DNA of 64,000 nt. It comes from Acaryochloris sp. CCMEE 5410 (GTDB taxonomy: Bacteria > Cyanobacteriota > Cyanobacteriia > Thermosynechococcales > Thermosynechococcaceae). Of the stretch, positions 25,932 through 35,222 are shown piece by piece; position 1 is the first letter of the stretch; every line of letters starts with the position of its first letter. A program made the position numbers and the translations under genes. Location: assembly GCF_000238775.2 (NCBI RefSeq), contig NZ_AFEJ02000003.1, positions 248,001 through 312,000 of the forward strand. Direction: 5' to 3'. A model generated the notes under the pieces. The model was not told the DNA's origin, ran no database searches, and worked only from the letters and a program-made list of their open reading frames with translations.

Positions 25932-27278
25932 TCATACCGTTGCTATAGGAAGAGACACGATAAAAGTGCTACCTTGACCCACTTGGCTTCGGATATGAAC
26001 TGTGCCTTTGTGTTTCAGTGCGATCGCTTGGGCAATCGCTAAGCCTAAGCCTGAGCCGCCTGTCTTGCGGTTGCGATCCCGATTCACCCGATAGAAGCGG
26101 GTAAACACATGGGCCTGTTGCTCGGCAGGGATGCCAATGCCTGTATCTCGAACCTCAACCAAGGCATATTTTTTATCCCGATTGAGTCGAATGACCACAT
26201 CACCACCCCGAAGGGTGTATTGAATCGCGTTCATTACCAGATTTGCGATCATTCGGTAGAGCTGTTCTTCATCCCCCTGGACAATCAGCGGTTGCGTCGT
26301 GTCCAGTTCCGCAGAGAGAGATAAGCCTGTATTGTGGGCTAGAGCCAGAAATTCATCCATCACGTCGTTGATGATCAGCCCTAACTGGCAGGTTTTATGG
26401 TCGTCCTTTCGGTTTTGTTGCGTATCAATCAGAGTCAGCAGCAGCAAATCCTGGACCAATTGCGTCAGGCGATTGACCTGTCGATTGATTGTCCCTAGTG
26501 TTTTTCGAGCCTCATCCTCTGAGATATTGTCCGTCTCTAGAACAGACTCCACCGTTGCCTTAGCCGCTGATAACGGCGTGCGTAACTCATGGGCTGCATT
26601 AGCGGTGAATCGTTGGATATCTTGGTATGCGTTTTGGACGGGCTTCAGGGAGAGTCCGGCTAACCACCAACCCGCCCCTGAGACAAGCAGCATCGCTAGG
26701 GGCCACCCCCACAGTAGAAACTGCTGGGTCGCGACTAACTCCTGATCCAGTTCCCTGAGCGATCGCCCCACCTGAAGATAGCCCCAGTTCCTGTGATTGA
26801 CCGTCTCCAGCAGCAATGAATACTGCAGAAAGCGCTCTCCGTCCCTATTCGTGAAGACCTGCCAGCCCTCCAGAACTATGTTGTCTGGGATATGGTCCAC
26901 CGATGGCCCCAACGTGGCGACCGTCTGACCCGACAGATCTTTTAATTGGGCATAGTAGACATCCTGCTTGACCAGTCCCAGGACGTGTCTTTTGGTAAAA
27001 CGGTCTGGCTCTGGGCATTGGACCTTTGCCTTGCACAGGCCAGGGAGTAACTTTTCTGCAGAGGCATTGAGACGTCCAGGTTGGAGCAACACCGCACCTA
27101 AGCTGTCGTGCAGTATGCCTGACGATGATTCAATTTTTTGCGTCAACGCCTGTAGGCGCTGACGCTCAGTGATTTGATAGTAGCCCATTCCGCAGAGGGC
27201 CAAAATGAGACCCATGACCCCTGCATAGTAGCCAGTCAAGCGCCAGCGGGTGCGGTTAAAGGGATCACGCTGAGGCAT
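25932..27278 (-). CDS. Sensor histidine kinase (copy 2)
   Basis: This 448-residue membrane kinase is paralogous to the one at 12185. It has two transmembrane helices, a periplasmic sensor with the same C-x5-C pair (CKAKVQC), a DHp motif NAAHELRTPLSAAKATVESVL, and ATPase boxes DTGIGIP and GGSGLGLA. The start at 27278 (MPQRDPFNRTRWRL) overlaps its response regulator by 14 bases. A longer open frame begins at 27338 but would run far into the regulator. It probably senses a related metal or thiol signal, with different specificity from copy 1. Confidence 0.88.
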   Translation of the reverse strand: MPQRDPFNRTRWRLTGYYAGVMGLILALCGMGYYQITERQRLQALTQKIESSSGILHDSLGAVLLQPGRLNASAEKLLPGLCKAKVQCPEPDRFTKRHVLGLVKQDVYYAQLKDLSGQTVATLGPSVDHIPDNIVLEGWQVFTNRDGERFLQYSLLLETVNHRNWGYLQVGRSLRELDQELVATQQFLLWGWPLAMLLVSGAGWWLAGLSLKPVQNAYQDIQRFTANAAHELRTPLSAAKATVESVLETDNISEDEARKTLGTINRQVNRLTQLVQDLLLLTLIDTQQNRKDDHKTCQLGLIINDVMDEFLALAHNTGLSLSAELDTTQPLIVQGDEEQLYRMIANLVMNAIQYTLRGGDVVIRLNRDKKYALVEVRDTGIGIPAEQQAHVFTRFYRVNRDRNRKTGGSGLGLAIAQAIALKHKGTVHIRSQVGQGSTFIVSLPIATV

Positions 27279-27969
27279 GGGGAAGATTGAGACGATATCC
27301 CAGACCATAGATGGTGTCGAGGGAATCCCCCAAACCATAGTCCGTCAGCTTCCGTCTCAACAGGCGCATCTGTGCTGGGACAACATTACTGGTGGGATCG
27401 GCTTCGATTTCCCAAACCTGGTTCATCAACTGCTCCCGAGGAATAATCTGATTGGGATGTTTCATAAAGTACTCTAGCAACTGGAACTCCTTTGCTGTCA
27501 GTGGTATGACCGAGGCTGTCCCCGGCTCATCCTGTACAGAGACGGTTGCGGTGCCGTAGTCTAGGATGAGCTGCCCCACTTGGAGTTGCTGCGCTTGAAG
27601 TTGGGGCGATCGCCGCTGCAGCGCCCGCAATCTCGCCTTGAGTTCGCCCATCTCAAAAGGTTTGACAAGATAATCATCAGCCCCTGCATCCAGGCCAGCC
27701 ACCTTATCTTCCATGCGCTCCATGGCCGTCAGCATCAGCACAGGTAGGCAGGATTTTGACTGCCGCAGACGCTGGCAGAGTTCCATCCCCGACAGACCCG
27801 GCAGCAACCAGTCAAAAATTGCTAGAGAATAATGGACGTGCGGATTCTCTAGATAGTCCCAGGCTTGGGTGCCATCCTGCGCCCAGTCAACCACGTATTT
27901 GTCTCGCGACAGGCTACGCTTAATTGCCTCCCCCAGATCTACCTCATCCTCAACGAGAAGAATCCGCAT
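27265..27969 (-). CDS. OmpR-family response regulator (copy 2)
   Basis: The 234-residue regulator has a receiver (VEDEVDLG, Asp53 in IFDWLLPG, MLTA, VKPF) and an OmpR-type winged helix ending TIYGLGYRLNLP. It is a close paralogue of the regulator at 11494 and is translationally coupled to its kinase. No clear TYTCAT direct repeat is seen immediately upstream, in contrast to copy 1, so the two copies may be controlled differently. Confidence 0.9.
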   Translation of the reverse strand: MRILLVEDEVDLGEAIKRSLSRDKYVVDWAQDGTQAWDYLENPHVHYSLAIFDWLLPGLSGMELCQRLRQSKSCLPVLMLTAMERMEDKVAGLDAGADDYLVKPFEMGELKARLRALQRRSPQLQAQQLQVGQLILDYGTATVSVQDEPGTASVIPLTAKEFQLLEYFMKHPNQIIPREQLMNQVWEIEADPTSNVVPAQMRLLRRKLTDYGLGDSLDTIYGLGYRLNLPHASA

Positions 27970-28041
27970 TGCGATAGGAACCTCTCTAGCGTCCTGGGAC
28001 CATTATCGATCTGACGAGCCACATAGAGAGAACGATCCAAT

Positions 28042-28521
28042 TCAGTTGCTATAGGTGTGAATGCGGGCTATCCCGATCGGAGTATCTGTTGCAGTCTCAG
28101 CCCTTTTTACAGAGACGGGCATCAGCCATACCCGGTTTAACATTGACAAGGTGCGAACAGAAGAGAGTTGGATTCTCAGCGCGGTACCCGGTGAGACCTG
28201 TTGGGTGAATGAAATGATGGCAGAGCCATTTTTAACTGTTGTGGATGCCTCAATCACCTGATTGTCCGCCCCACGAACAGAAACACTCCCGACCGATATT
28301 CGATCAGGGAGATCGATGGAGATCTGAGAAACTGAATACCCAGCAACGTTTATTCCAAACTGGAATTTTGCAAAGGGAGCGCGAGTATTGCGGGGTAGTG
28401 ATCTGCTGGTGGTCAGGTAGGGTGCGGAAGCATCTGGCACAGTAGAGGCCGCCCAGACGGGTACGGTCGATGATGCCAGATAAAATATCCCTGCAATTGC
28501 TAGTGACGATAGTTTAACCAT
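28042..28521 (-). CDS. DUF2808 secreted protein (copy 2)
   Basis: The 159-residue exported protein (signal peptide to about PVWAA) is the paralogue of the protein at 14023, with the shared APFAKFQFG, RVWLMPVS and TDTPIGIARI segments. I prefer the ATG at 28521, which has a GAAAGAA site; the frame is open to 28551. It lies between the response regulator and the two-cysteine peptide, keeping the gene content of the first module though in inverted orientation on the map. Confidence 0.8.
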   Translation of the reverse strand: MVKLSSLAIAGIFYLASSTVPVWAASTVPDASAPYLTTSRSLPRNTRAPFAKFQFGINVAGYSVSQISIDLPDRISVGSVSVRGADNQVIEASTTVKNGSAIISFTQQVSPGTALRIQLSSVRTLSMLNRVWLMPVSVKRAETATDTPIGIARIHTYSN

Positions 28522-28751
28522 AATTCTTTCGGTGAAAGATTTTGACTGCAATAATGCTGACGTTCTGAAATATGAGTAGAAATGGAAACATTAAAATCTG
28601 TTGATTCAGCCATCAGAAATTTGTGGAGCAAACTTCCATAAACGTCTACTTCATTTGGCAAGGCGAAGGAAGATATTTAGGGAAGCTGCCACACCAAAGT
28701 TCATTGACATGAACGTCTTGTGGGAGTGATTTTCGATTTAGGAAAAGCAAA

Positions 28752-28952
28752 CTATGAGCTAGAGTTAGAGCTACTCTTAGGCGGTGTATTTGCCTTAAGT
28801 ACAGAACAACCGATCGGTACCTTTTCGACAATTCGAGCCGCCCCATTGGGTCCACAAACAACAATCGACTTAGCAGAGGCTCGGCTTGGCAACAGTAGCC
28901 CTGCCATTAACGTTGTTAATAAAACACCCATAAAGGCTTTACTGTTTTTCAT
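28752..28952 (-). CDS. Small secreted two-cysteine protein (copy 2)
   Basis: The 66-residue precursor has a signal peptide (MKNSKAFMGVLLTTLMAGLLL, cleavage near RASA-K). Its mature sequence carries VCGPNGAARIVEKVPIGC and VLKANTPP, ending in a Ser-rich tail. It is nearly identical to the mature part of the protein at 13668, while the signal peptides have diverged. This indicates selection on the short mature region. The family is not recognised. Its recurrent neighbours are DUF2808 and a two-component system. Confidence 0.72.
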   Translation of the reverse strand: MKNSKAFMGVLLTTLMAGLLLPSRASAKSIVVCGPNGAARIVEKVPIGCSVLKANTPPKSSSNSSS

Positions 28953-29079
28953 GACTTTCAATGAAATCAATAACATCATTCAACGTATGTCATGAAAATA
29001 AAATACGAATGAAATTGAAGCCTCTGATACAAATTAGTTAACTAACTCTAACTGAAGGTATCAATCGAAGTAACTTCCC

Positions 29080-29631
29080 TCATTTCTCAATGCTAAATCG
29101 ACTATTGATCTTTTCACCGCCAATGTCAGTTTGCACAACTAAATCGTATTGACCTGTGGCTTGGGCTGTTAATAGGCCGGTATAGCCTTCTTCGGCAGGC
29201 TCATAAACCAGCTTCACCGTTTGTTGCTCTCCGTCTGGTTGCTGTACGTTAGCCGTCACTTGGGCATCGGTAATCACCCGTTCTTCAGCTTCATGGAGAA
29301 GATATAGATTAAGCTGGGTTCCATCGTCCTTGGGTTTCGTGACCAGTTCAATGTGGTAGGGGTCGGACTCGACTACCTGCCCCCCTTTGGAATGCAGCTC
29401 ATGTTCACTGTGCTCATGCCCATCATCTGCAGAGTGCGTTTCTTCGCCTTTTGAATGGTCGTGGCCGTCATTGGCGGAGTGCGTTTCTTCATCTTTTGAG
29501 TGATCATGCCCATCATCGGCAGAGTGCTCAGTTTCAGCATCAGCAGCCGTACTATCTGAGGTGCTGCTGCAGGCCGTCAACGGCAACAATATCAGACCCA
29601 GCAAGATGGGGACGGTTAGAAAATGGCGCAT
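29080..29631 (-). CDS. His/Asp-rich metal-binding lipoprotein
   Basis: The 183-residue protein has a lipoprotein signal (ILLPLTAC) and then three near-identical repeats of the type HSADDGHDHSKDEET. These are followed by a folded domain of about 100 residues ending SRFSIEK. The ATG at 29631 follows AAGGAG at correct spacing. The His-rich segment should bind Zn, Ni, Co or Cu. It is the last gene of the RND efflux operon, so a periplasmic metal buffer or donor to the pump is likely. The C-terminal domain has no name that I recognise. Confidence 0.8.
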   Translation of the reverse strand: MRHFLTVPILLGLILLPLTACSSTSDSTAADAETEHSADDGHDHSKDEETHSANDGHDHSKGEETHSADDGHEHSEHELHSKGGQVVESDPYHIELVTKPKDDGTQLNLYLLHEAEERVITDAQVTANVQQPDGEQQTVKLVYEPAEEGYTGLLTAQATGQYDLVVQTDIGGEKINSRFSIEK

Positions 29632-29671
29632 AGGATGTACTCCTTGATTCAATGAAAACGGCAGATGGTCG

Positions 29672-29998
29672 TTACCAAACTTCAATCGGGTGGCAGGTGA
29701 CAAACGCATCCTTGAGCAGAGGTTGCAGCGAGGTGTAGAAATTTGAAATGATATCCTCCCGATCAATGACAGTGATGACCAGCGGTAAGTCCGAGGACTC
29801 AGAGGCTGCATCCAACACGTTGAGCGTGCGGAACACACCATGCTTGCCATAGCCTGCGATCGCCTGCATGACAGTGACTCCCATCAAATCCTGCTGGCGG
29901 GCCATCCCCAATATTTCTTGGTAGAGGGGTTGGTGCTGCCAAAGGCTGTACTCACTAGTGTGAATAGTTAGCTGTCTCCAGGCGGTTATTGTCTGCAT
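29672..29998 (-). CDS. DUF190 PII-like protein
   Basis: This 108-residue protein resembles DUF190/PII-like trimeric sensors: WRQLTIHTSEYSLWQHQPLYQEILGMARQQDLMGVTVMQAIAGYG followed by LPLVITVIDREDIISNFYTSL. It lies between the RND pump gene and the lipoprotein, with short gaps of 34 and 40 bases. Small PII/CutA-like proteins next to metal-efflux operons may sense metal or nucleotides and tune transport. That role is inferred from context. Confidence 0.75.
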   Translation of the reverse strand: MQTITAWRQLTIHTSEYSLWQHQPLYQEILGMARQQDLMGVTVMQAIAGYGKHGVFRTLNVLDAASESSDLPLVITVIDREDIISNFYTSLQPLLKDAFVTCHPIEVW

Positions 29999-30032
29999 TG
30001 GGTCTCTCGTTAGGGGATGGAATCACTGATAT

Positions 30033-33000
30033 TCAATGCTTCAAGGTCAAATCATGCTTAAGTAAGTCAGCTTCAGGTTCAGGCTGACTAGCTGTTGGAT
30101 CAGATTTGGGGCGTAGGAATCGACCGAACTGGGCATAGAGCGCGGGTAAGAGAAGTAGGGTTAGGGCAGTGGAGGTGAACAGCCCCCCTAAAACCACAAC
30201 TGCCAACGGCTGCAAGATTTCTTTACCTGCACCTGAGCCAATCACCAGTGGCAACATTCCAAGGGCAGACGTTAGGGCCGTCATCAAGATTGCTTCCAGG
30301 CGTTCTGTCGATCCCTCGATCACACCTACCTGGATCGACTTGCCCTCAGCAAATTTATTGTTGTAGTTGTCCACCAGGAGTAAGCCATTGCGGGTGGCCA
30401 CACCGAACAGGGTGATAAAACCCACCATCGACGCCACCGAGAGAATGCCCCCACCCAAGGCCACGGAAAAGATGCCGCCTGATAAGGCCAGGGGTAGGTT
30501 GAGCATAATCATCACCGTGGCGGGGACGGATTTGACCGCAAAGTACATCATCACGGCCACCACCACCAGCGCTAGCAAACCAAAAGTGATGAGGTTTTGG
30601 GAGGCTCGCTGCTCTGACTCAAACTGACCGCCATACTGGATGAAGTAGCCTTCTGGCAGCTCCACCTCTTGGGCCACAGTGGTCTTAATTTCCTCAACGG
30701 CACTGCCTAAGTCTCGATCGGTGACGTTGGTGGACACAATGAAGCGGCGCAGCACATTTTCACGGTTAATCGTGTTGGGGCCAGTGCCAAAGCTGATATC
30801 GGCCACCTGCGCCAGGGGTATCTTCGTCCCGTTGGGGGTATCAACCAGCAGGTTGCGAATGGTATTTAGGTTGCTGCGATCGTCTTCCTGTAGCCAGACC
30901 AGTAGATCAAAGAGCTGTTGTCCCTCTAGCACCTGAGATACGGCTCGTCCGTTGAAAGCCGTTTCAACGGTTTCTGAAAGCTGGCCAACGGTCAGACCAT
31001 AACGGGCGGCAGCTTGGCGATCGAACTCGATCTGAAGCTGCTTGATGTCCACTTGGGGTTCGAGCTGTAAATCCACCAGGCCAGGGACTTCGCTGATGGC
31101 GGTCTGAATTTGCGCACCAAGGGAGCGCAGCCCATCTAAATCGGGTCCGAAGATCTTGATGGCGATCGCGCTTCTCACCCCGGACAGAATTTCGTCAATG
31201 CGGTGGGAAATAAAGCCACCAATCCCCGGCACCACTCCCGGAATTTGGGCAAACGTCTCGCGCAGCGTCTCGATCGTGGCCTCGCGGTCTTTCATCCCAG
31301 CCTCACTGATTTCCACATCAACGTGACCAAATGAAACGCTGGCGGCATCAGCATCTCCCGACACTCGACCCGCTCGAAGCTGCACTGAATCAAACCGAGG
31401 ATCATCTATCAGTAAATCTTGGATCGCAAGTCCGGCCCGACTGGTGAGTTCTAACGAGCTACCGGGATAGAGCGTCATCGTATTCACTAAGGAACGCTCT
31501 TGAAACTCCGGTAGAAACACCCGCCCCAGCGTCGGCAACACCAGCATTGAAGCCACAAATAGGGCCACCGCGATCATGAGAACCACCTTGGCGCGGCTGA
31601 GGGAGAATCGCAGTAGGGGCTGATAAAGTCGCTTGGCAGTTCGGGCAACCCAGGTTTCCACTGCGGGCAGGGTTTGATTCGAGAGCAGCAAGGCAGAGAG
31701 TGCGGGGGAGAGCGTCAGGGCCACAAAGGTGGAAGAGAAAATGGACAGCAGATAGGCAAACCCCATTGGGGCGAAGATTTTGCCTTCAATCCCCGTTAGG
31801 GTAAAGATGGGGGCAAAAATGACCGCGATGATGATGGTGGAAAATAGAACGCTTACCCGAACTTCTCTGGAGGCGTTATACACTACCTGCAGCGGAGGAA
31901 CAGGAGTGCCCGCCAGTTGATTTTCTCGGAGACGCCGATAGGAATTTTCCATATCGACAATGGCATCATCGACGACGGAACCAATCGCCACGGCTAGTCC
32001 TCCCAGCGTCATGGTGTTGATTCCCAGACCGAACAGATTGAGGATACTGAGGCCAATCAAGAGCGATAGGGGGATGGCGCTCAAAGCCATAACTGCCGTG
32101 CGCCAGTTCATCAAAAACAGCAGCAGCACAACCGCCACGATGATGATGCCATCACGCAGGGCGCTGGTGACGTTCTCAATCGAAGCATCAATAAAATCAG
32201 ATTGGCGAAACGTGGCCGTCACTTCCACATCTTCCGGCAACCCAGCTTTAATCGTCTCCATCTGGGCTTCCACCGCTCGGGTGACCGTGGGCGTATCAGA
32301 GAGCGGTTGCTTGTTCACCATCATCACAATGGCTGCTTTGCCATTGGCGCTGGCATCCCCTCGCTTGAGGGCGGCTCCAATCTGAATATCAGCTACGTTA
32401 CCCAGCAGGACTGGCACCCCATCACGGGCGACCACCACCGATTCCCGCAATGCCTCCACCGATTGGATGCGACCGAGGCCACGAATTAAATACTCTCGGT
32501 CGGGGGTAATCAAAAAGCCGCCCCCGGCATTGGTATTGGCCTCCTGGACCGCCTGTGTCACTTCCGCCAAGGTGACATCATAGGCTCTCAATTGGGCCGG
32601 ATCGACTAATACCTGATACTGACGGGTTTCGCCCCCGTAGGAGAGCACCTGGGTGACGCCAGGGACGGCCAGCAGTTGATTGGTAATCTCCAGATCAACG
32701 AGGTTACGGACATCCATCAGAGTGGTTTTGCCCCCATCCGCAATCGTGAAGGCATAGGTTAAAACCGTACCAATCGGGGAAGACAGCGGCGAGATTTGAG
32801 GAATTTCGACCCCAGTAGGAAGCTTGCTGGTCACCTGCTGCAGCCGTTCGGAAACCAATTGTCGAGCCAGGTAAACGTCCGTTCCCCAATTAAACGTGAT
32901 CTGAACTACGGAAATCCCCACGCCGGAAGAGGACCGGACAATATCTACCCCTGGCGTCCCGTTGACGGCGCTCTCAATGGGAAAGGTGACTAAAGACTCC

Positions 33001-33182
33001 ACTTCTTCTGGCGCTAGCCCTGGTGCCTCTGTTTGCACATCCACCTGTGGGGGCGCAAAGTTGGGGAACACGTCTAACGGCATTCTTAAAACGGTCAATA
33101 CCCCCCAAACCGTCACGATGATTGCGCCGATGACAATCAACCAGCGCTGGGCGATGGACCATTTCAGAATGGCATTCAACAT
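30033..33182 (-). CDS. czcA: HME-RND heavy-metal efflux pump (CzcA family)
   Basis: The 1049-residue inner-membrane proton-driven pump has the usual 12-helix RND layout with two large periplasmic loops. The helix-4 motif is AIGSVVDDAIVDMEN, not the DFGxxxDGAxxxVEN of classical CzcA. The Met triad of the Cu/Ag pump CusA is not evident: the position in RIDxL where CusA has Met is Glu here. A divalent cation such as Ni, Co or Zn is therefore more likely than Cu(I). It follows the fusion protein CzcB by 62 bases. No outer-membrane CzcC gene is in the operon. Confidence 0.9.
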   Translation of the reverse strand: MLNAILKWSIAQRWLIVIGAIIVTVWGVLTVLRMPLDVFPNFAPPQVDVQTEAPGLAPEEVESLVTFPIESAVNGTPGVDIVRSSSGVGISVVQITFNWGTDVYLARQLVSERLQQVTSKLPTGVEIPQISPLSSPIGTVLTYAFTIADGGKTTLMDVRNLVDLEITNQLLAVPGVTQVLSYGGETRQYQVLVDPAQLRAYDVTLAEVTQAVQEANTNAGGGFLITPDREYLIRGLGRIQSVEALRESVVVARDGVPVLLGNVADIQIGAALKRGDASANGKAAIVMMVNKQPLSDTPTVTRAVEAQMETIKAGLPEDVEVTATFRQSDFIDASIENVTSALRDGIIIVAVVLLLFLMNWRTAVMALSAIPLSLLIGLSILNLFGLGINTMTLGGLAVAIGSVVDDAIVDMENSYRRLRENQLAGTPVPPLQVVYNASREVRVSVLFSTIIIAVIFAPIFTLTGIEGKIFAPMGFAYLLSIFSSTFVALTLSPALSALLLSNQTLPAVETWVARTAKRLYQPLLRFSLSRAKVVLMIAVALFVASMLVLPTLGRVFLPEFQERSLVNTMTLYPGSSLELTSRAGLAIQDLLIDDPRFDSVQLRAGRVSGDADAASVSFGHVDVEISEAGMKDREATIETLRETFAQIPGVVPGIGGFISHRIDEILSGVRSAIAIKIFGPDLDGLRSLGAQIQTAISEVPGLVDLQLEPQVDIKQLQIEFDRQAAARYGLTVGQLSETVETAFNGRAVSQVLEGQQLFDLLVWLQEDDRSNLNTIRNLLVDTPNGTKIPLAQVADISFGTGPNTINRENVLRRFIVSTNVTDRDLGSAVEEIKTTVAQEVELPEGYFIQYGGQFESEQRASQNLITFGLLALVVVAVMMYFAVKSVPATVMIMLNLPLALSGGIFSVALGGGILSVASMVGFITLFGVATRNGLLLVDNYNNKFAEGKSIQVGVIEGSTERLEAILMTALTSALGMLPLVIGSGAGKEILQPLAVVVLGGLFTSTALTLLLLPALYAQFGRFLRPKSDPTASQPEPEADLLKHDLTLKH

Positions 33183-33244
33183 GATGGTTCCAGAAATACT
33201 TCGCTACCGACCAAATACTCAGACAAAGGGAGATCTCTTAACAC

Positions 33245-34963
33245 TTAGGCTGACTCCCGATGCTGGCTGATAGCGGTTTCTTCAGGAGTGGATGACTGTT
33301 CCGCTGCTTCATGGAACTCGACCTTATCGGGAGCAAGAGTAGCCTCAGAAACCCCGTCTCTCAGAGTCTGGTTGTTCTCCTCAGTAGCCTGAGTTAATTC
33401 TGAAACAGGCTCACTCAAACCAACGCGACCCCGACGTCCTGCCAGATACGCCCCAGCCGCGATCGCCCCCCCAGTGGGAAACACAATCCACCAAGGTAAG
33501 CGACCAGCACTCAACAATGAGAAACCAGAGGACGTTTCGGCTGTTTCACTGCCATGATCATGCTCATCTTGTTCAGAGGCTTGACTCCCACCTTGGAGCG
33601 ATTGAGCGTGGAGCATCATGGCCCCTTGCGTCACGATTCGGTCACCATCAAAAAGGCCCCGTTTGATTTCAACCCAGCCTCCAAAGGTCTCGCCCAGCTC
33701 AACTTCCACTGGCTCAAAGCGACCTTTGCCATTTTCCACATACACGAAGGATTGATTATTCACCTCTACCAATCCTCCCGAAGGAATGGCTGTCGTTGCA
33801 GTGGAAGCACGACCCGTCATAATCTCTAGCTCTGCAAACATACCGGGCTTGAGTTTATTGCGGGGATTGCTCACGCTGGCTCGGACTGGAACTACCCGAG
33901 TTTCACCCGCAACGACAGGATCAATTTGAACAATCTGCCCATTAAAGATTTCTCCAGGTAGGCTCGCAACCTGCAGCCGAATGGGTTGGCCTCGACTCAA
34001 CTGATCGAGGTCTTTCTCGTAAACATTGGCCGTTGCCCAGACTTCAGCATCGTTCACAATGGTCATCAGTTGGCCCCCTGCATCTTCAAAGGACGCCCCT
34101 GGGGTGACCTCCCGCTTGGAGATCGTGCCCGCGATAGGGGCCTGTACGACCACTAAACCTTGCCGATTGGAGGGGGTCCGTAGTTGTCTCAACCGGGTTT
34201 GATAGGTTGTGTCACTTTGCCCAACCCGCTGTTTAGCTCCATCGACTGCTGCTAAGGCGCGTCTGAGTTCTGCTTCGGCTCTGAGGACGGCTTGGCGACT
34301 CTTGCTTTTGTCTACTGCTGCCTTCGCTTCGGCAAGCTGAGTCTTAGATGTTAACATCTCGCGACGGGGCAGTGCACCAGCAGAGGCTAACCGTGTATCT
34401 CCGTTGTAGCGCTCTTGAGCCTCTGCCAGTTGCGTTTGGGCCTGAGCAATTTCAGTCGCGGCGATTTGACGCTCACGGGCTAAGTTCTCCTGGGCGAGGC
34501 GCAAGTTTGCCTGTGCTTCTCTCAAACCAACTTCTGCATCTGTACGTCTATCAAGGGATTCAACTCGCAGTTGCAGTAGCTCTAGGCTAGATATCACCGC
34601 CACAGGCTGTCCCTTTTTGACGCGATCTCCCGGTTTAACTAAAAGTTCAACAACGGTGCCTGGGGTCGGAATTGTCACATTCGCTTGACGATTGGGCTGA
34701 GTTTCAATCTGTCCTGTGGCTTTGATGCCAACACCAATCCGACGACGATCAACAGGCTCAATTTTGATGCCGATGCGTTTGGCAATGTCAGCGTTGACCT
34801 CAACGCTTTTAGGCCCACCTGTATTCCCGCCTGTTTCAAACTCATTCCCATGGTTGTGACCTGCTCCCGCCAGGGTGGGCGCGACTCCTAGAGTCGTAAG
34901 ACAACCAATGAGTATTCCTGAAGCAACTACGGCTGCAAGCGGGTTACGGAGAACAAGAGGCAT
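33245..34963 (-). CDS. czcB: CzcB-type membrane fusion protein with C-terminal membrane helix
   Basis: The 572-residue periplasmic adaptor links the RND pump to an outer-membrane channel. It has a signal peptide, a short His stretch (GAGHNHGNEF), a lipoyl half-motif (GTVVELLVKPGDRVKKGQPVA), a long coiled coil (about residues 130-245), the second half-motif (VVQAPIAGTISK) and beta-barrel domains. Unusually, it continues past the barrel into a transmembrane segment (LPWWIVFPTGGAIAAGAYLAG, about 485-508) and an acidic tail of about 65 residues. Typical CzcB proteins end before this. The operon runs CzcB, CzcA, DUF190, lipoprotein. Confidence 0.88.
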   Translation of the reverse strand: MPLVLRNPLAAVVASGILIGCLTTLGVAPTLAGAGHNHGNEFETGGNTGGPKSVEVNADIAKRIGIKIEPVDRRRIGVGIKATGQIETQPNRQANVTIPTPGTVVELLVKPGDRVKKGQPVAVISSLELLQLRVESLDRRTDAEVGLREAQANLRLAQENLARERQIAATEIAQAQTQLAEAQERYNGDTRLASAGALPRREMLTSKTQLAEAKAAVDKSKSRQAVLRAEAELRRALAAVDGAKQRVGQSDTTYQTRLRQLRTPSNRQGLVVVQAPIAGTISKREVTPGASFEDAGGQLMTIVNDAEVWATANVYEKDLDQLSRGQPIRLQVASLPGEIFNGQIVQIDPVVAGETRVVPVRASVSNPRNKLKPGMFAELEIMTGRASTATTAIPSGGLVEVNNQSFVYVENGKGRFEPVEVELGETFGGWVEIKRGLFDGDRIVTQGAMMLHAQSLQGGSQASEQDEHDHGSETAETSSGFSLLSAGRLPWWIVFPTGGAIAAGAYLAGRRGRVGLSEPVSELTQATEENNQTLRDGVSEATLAPDKVEFHEAAEQSSTPEETAISQHRESA

Positions 34964-35222
34964 TAATGATTCACCAAAGTGATGGATGGAAACAGTTCCT
35001 GGCTAGCCAAAGGGGCAACAAACCATCAGTACTCTCTCGCCTCACATGACATAGCTGACTTTGAACAGCGTTGCATCCAAAAATAAAATCAAAGTGAAAT
35101 ATACTCTGACGTTGCAAAAAAGCTGGCGCAGTCTTATGTCTGTTTAGGAATATATTTGATTTTCGCTACCTGCTCTCCTCAATCAACTGATTATCATTGC
35201 TGCCCCCCATTCTGCCCCTCTA

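Noticed and set aside
28985-29015. ATGAAA pair before the second two-Cys peptide as a TYTCAT operator
   Set aside because: The half-sites are 17 bp apart, not 11 or 22.
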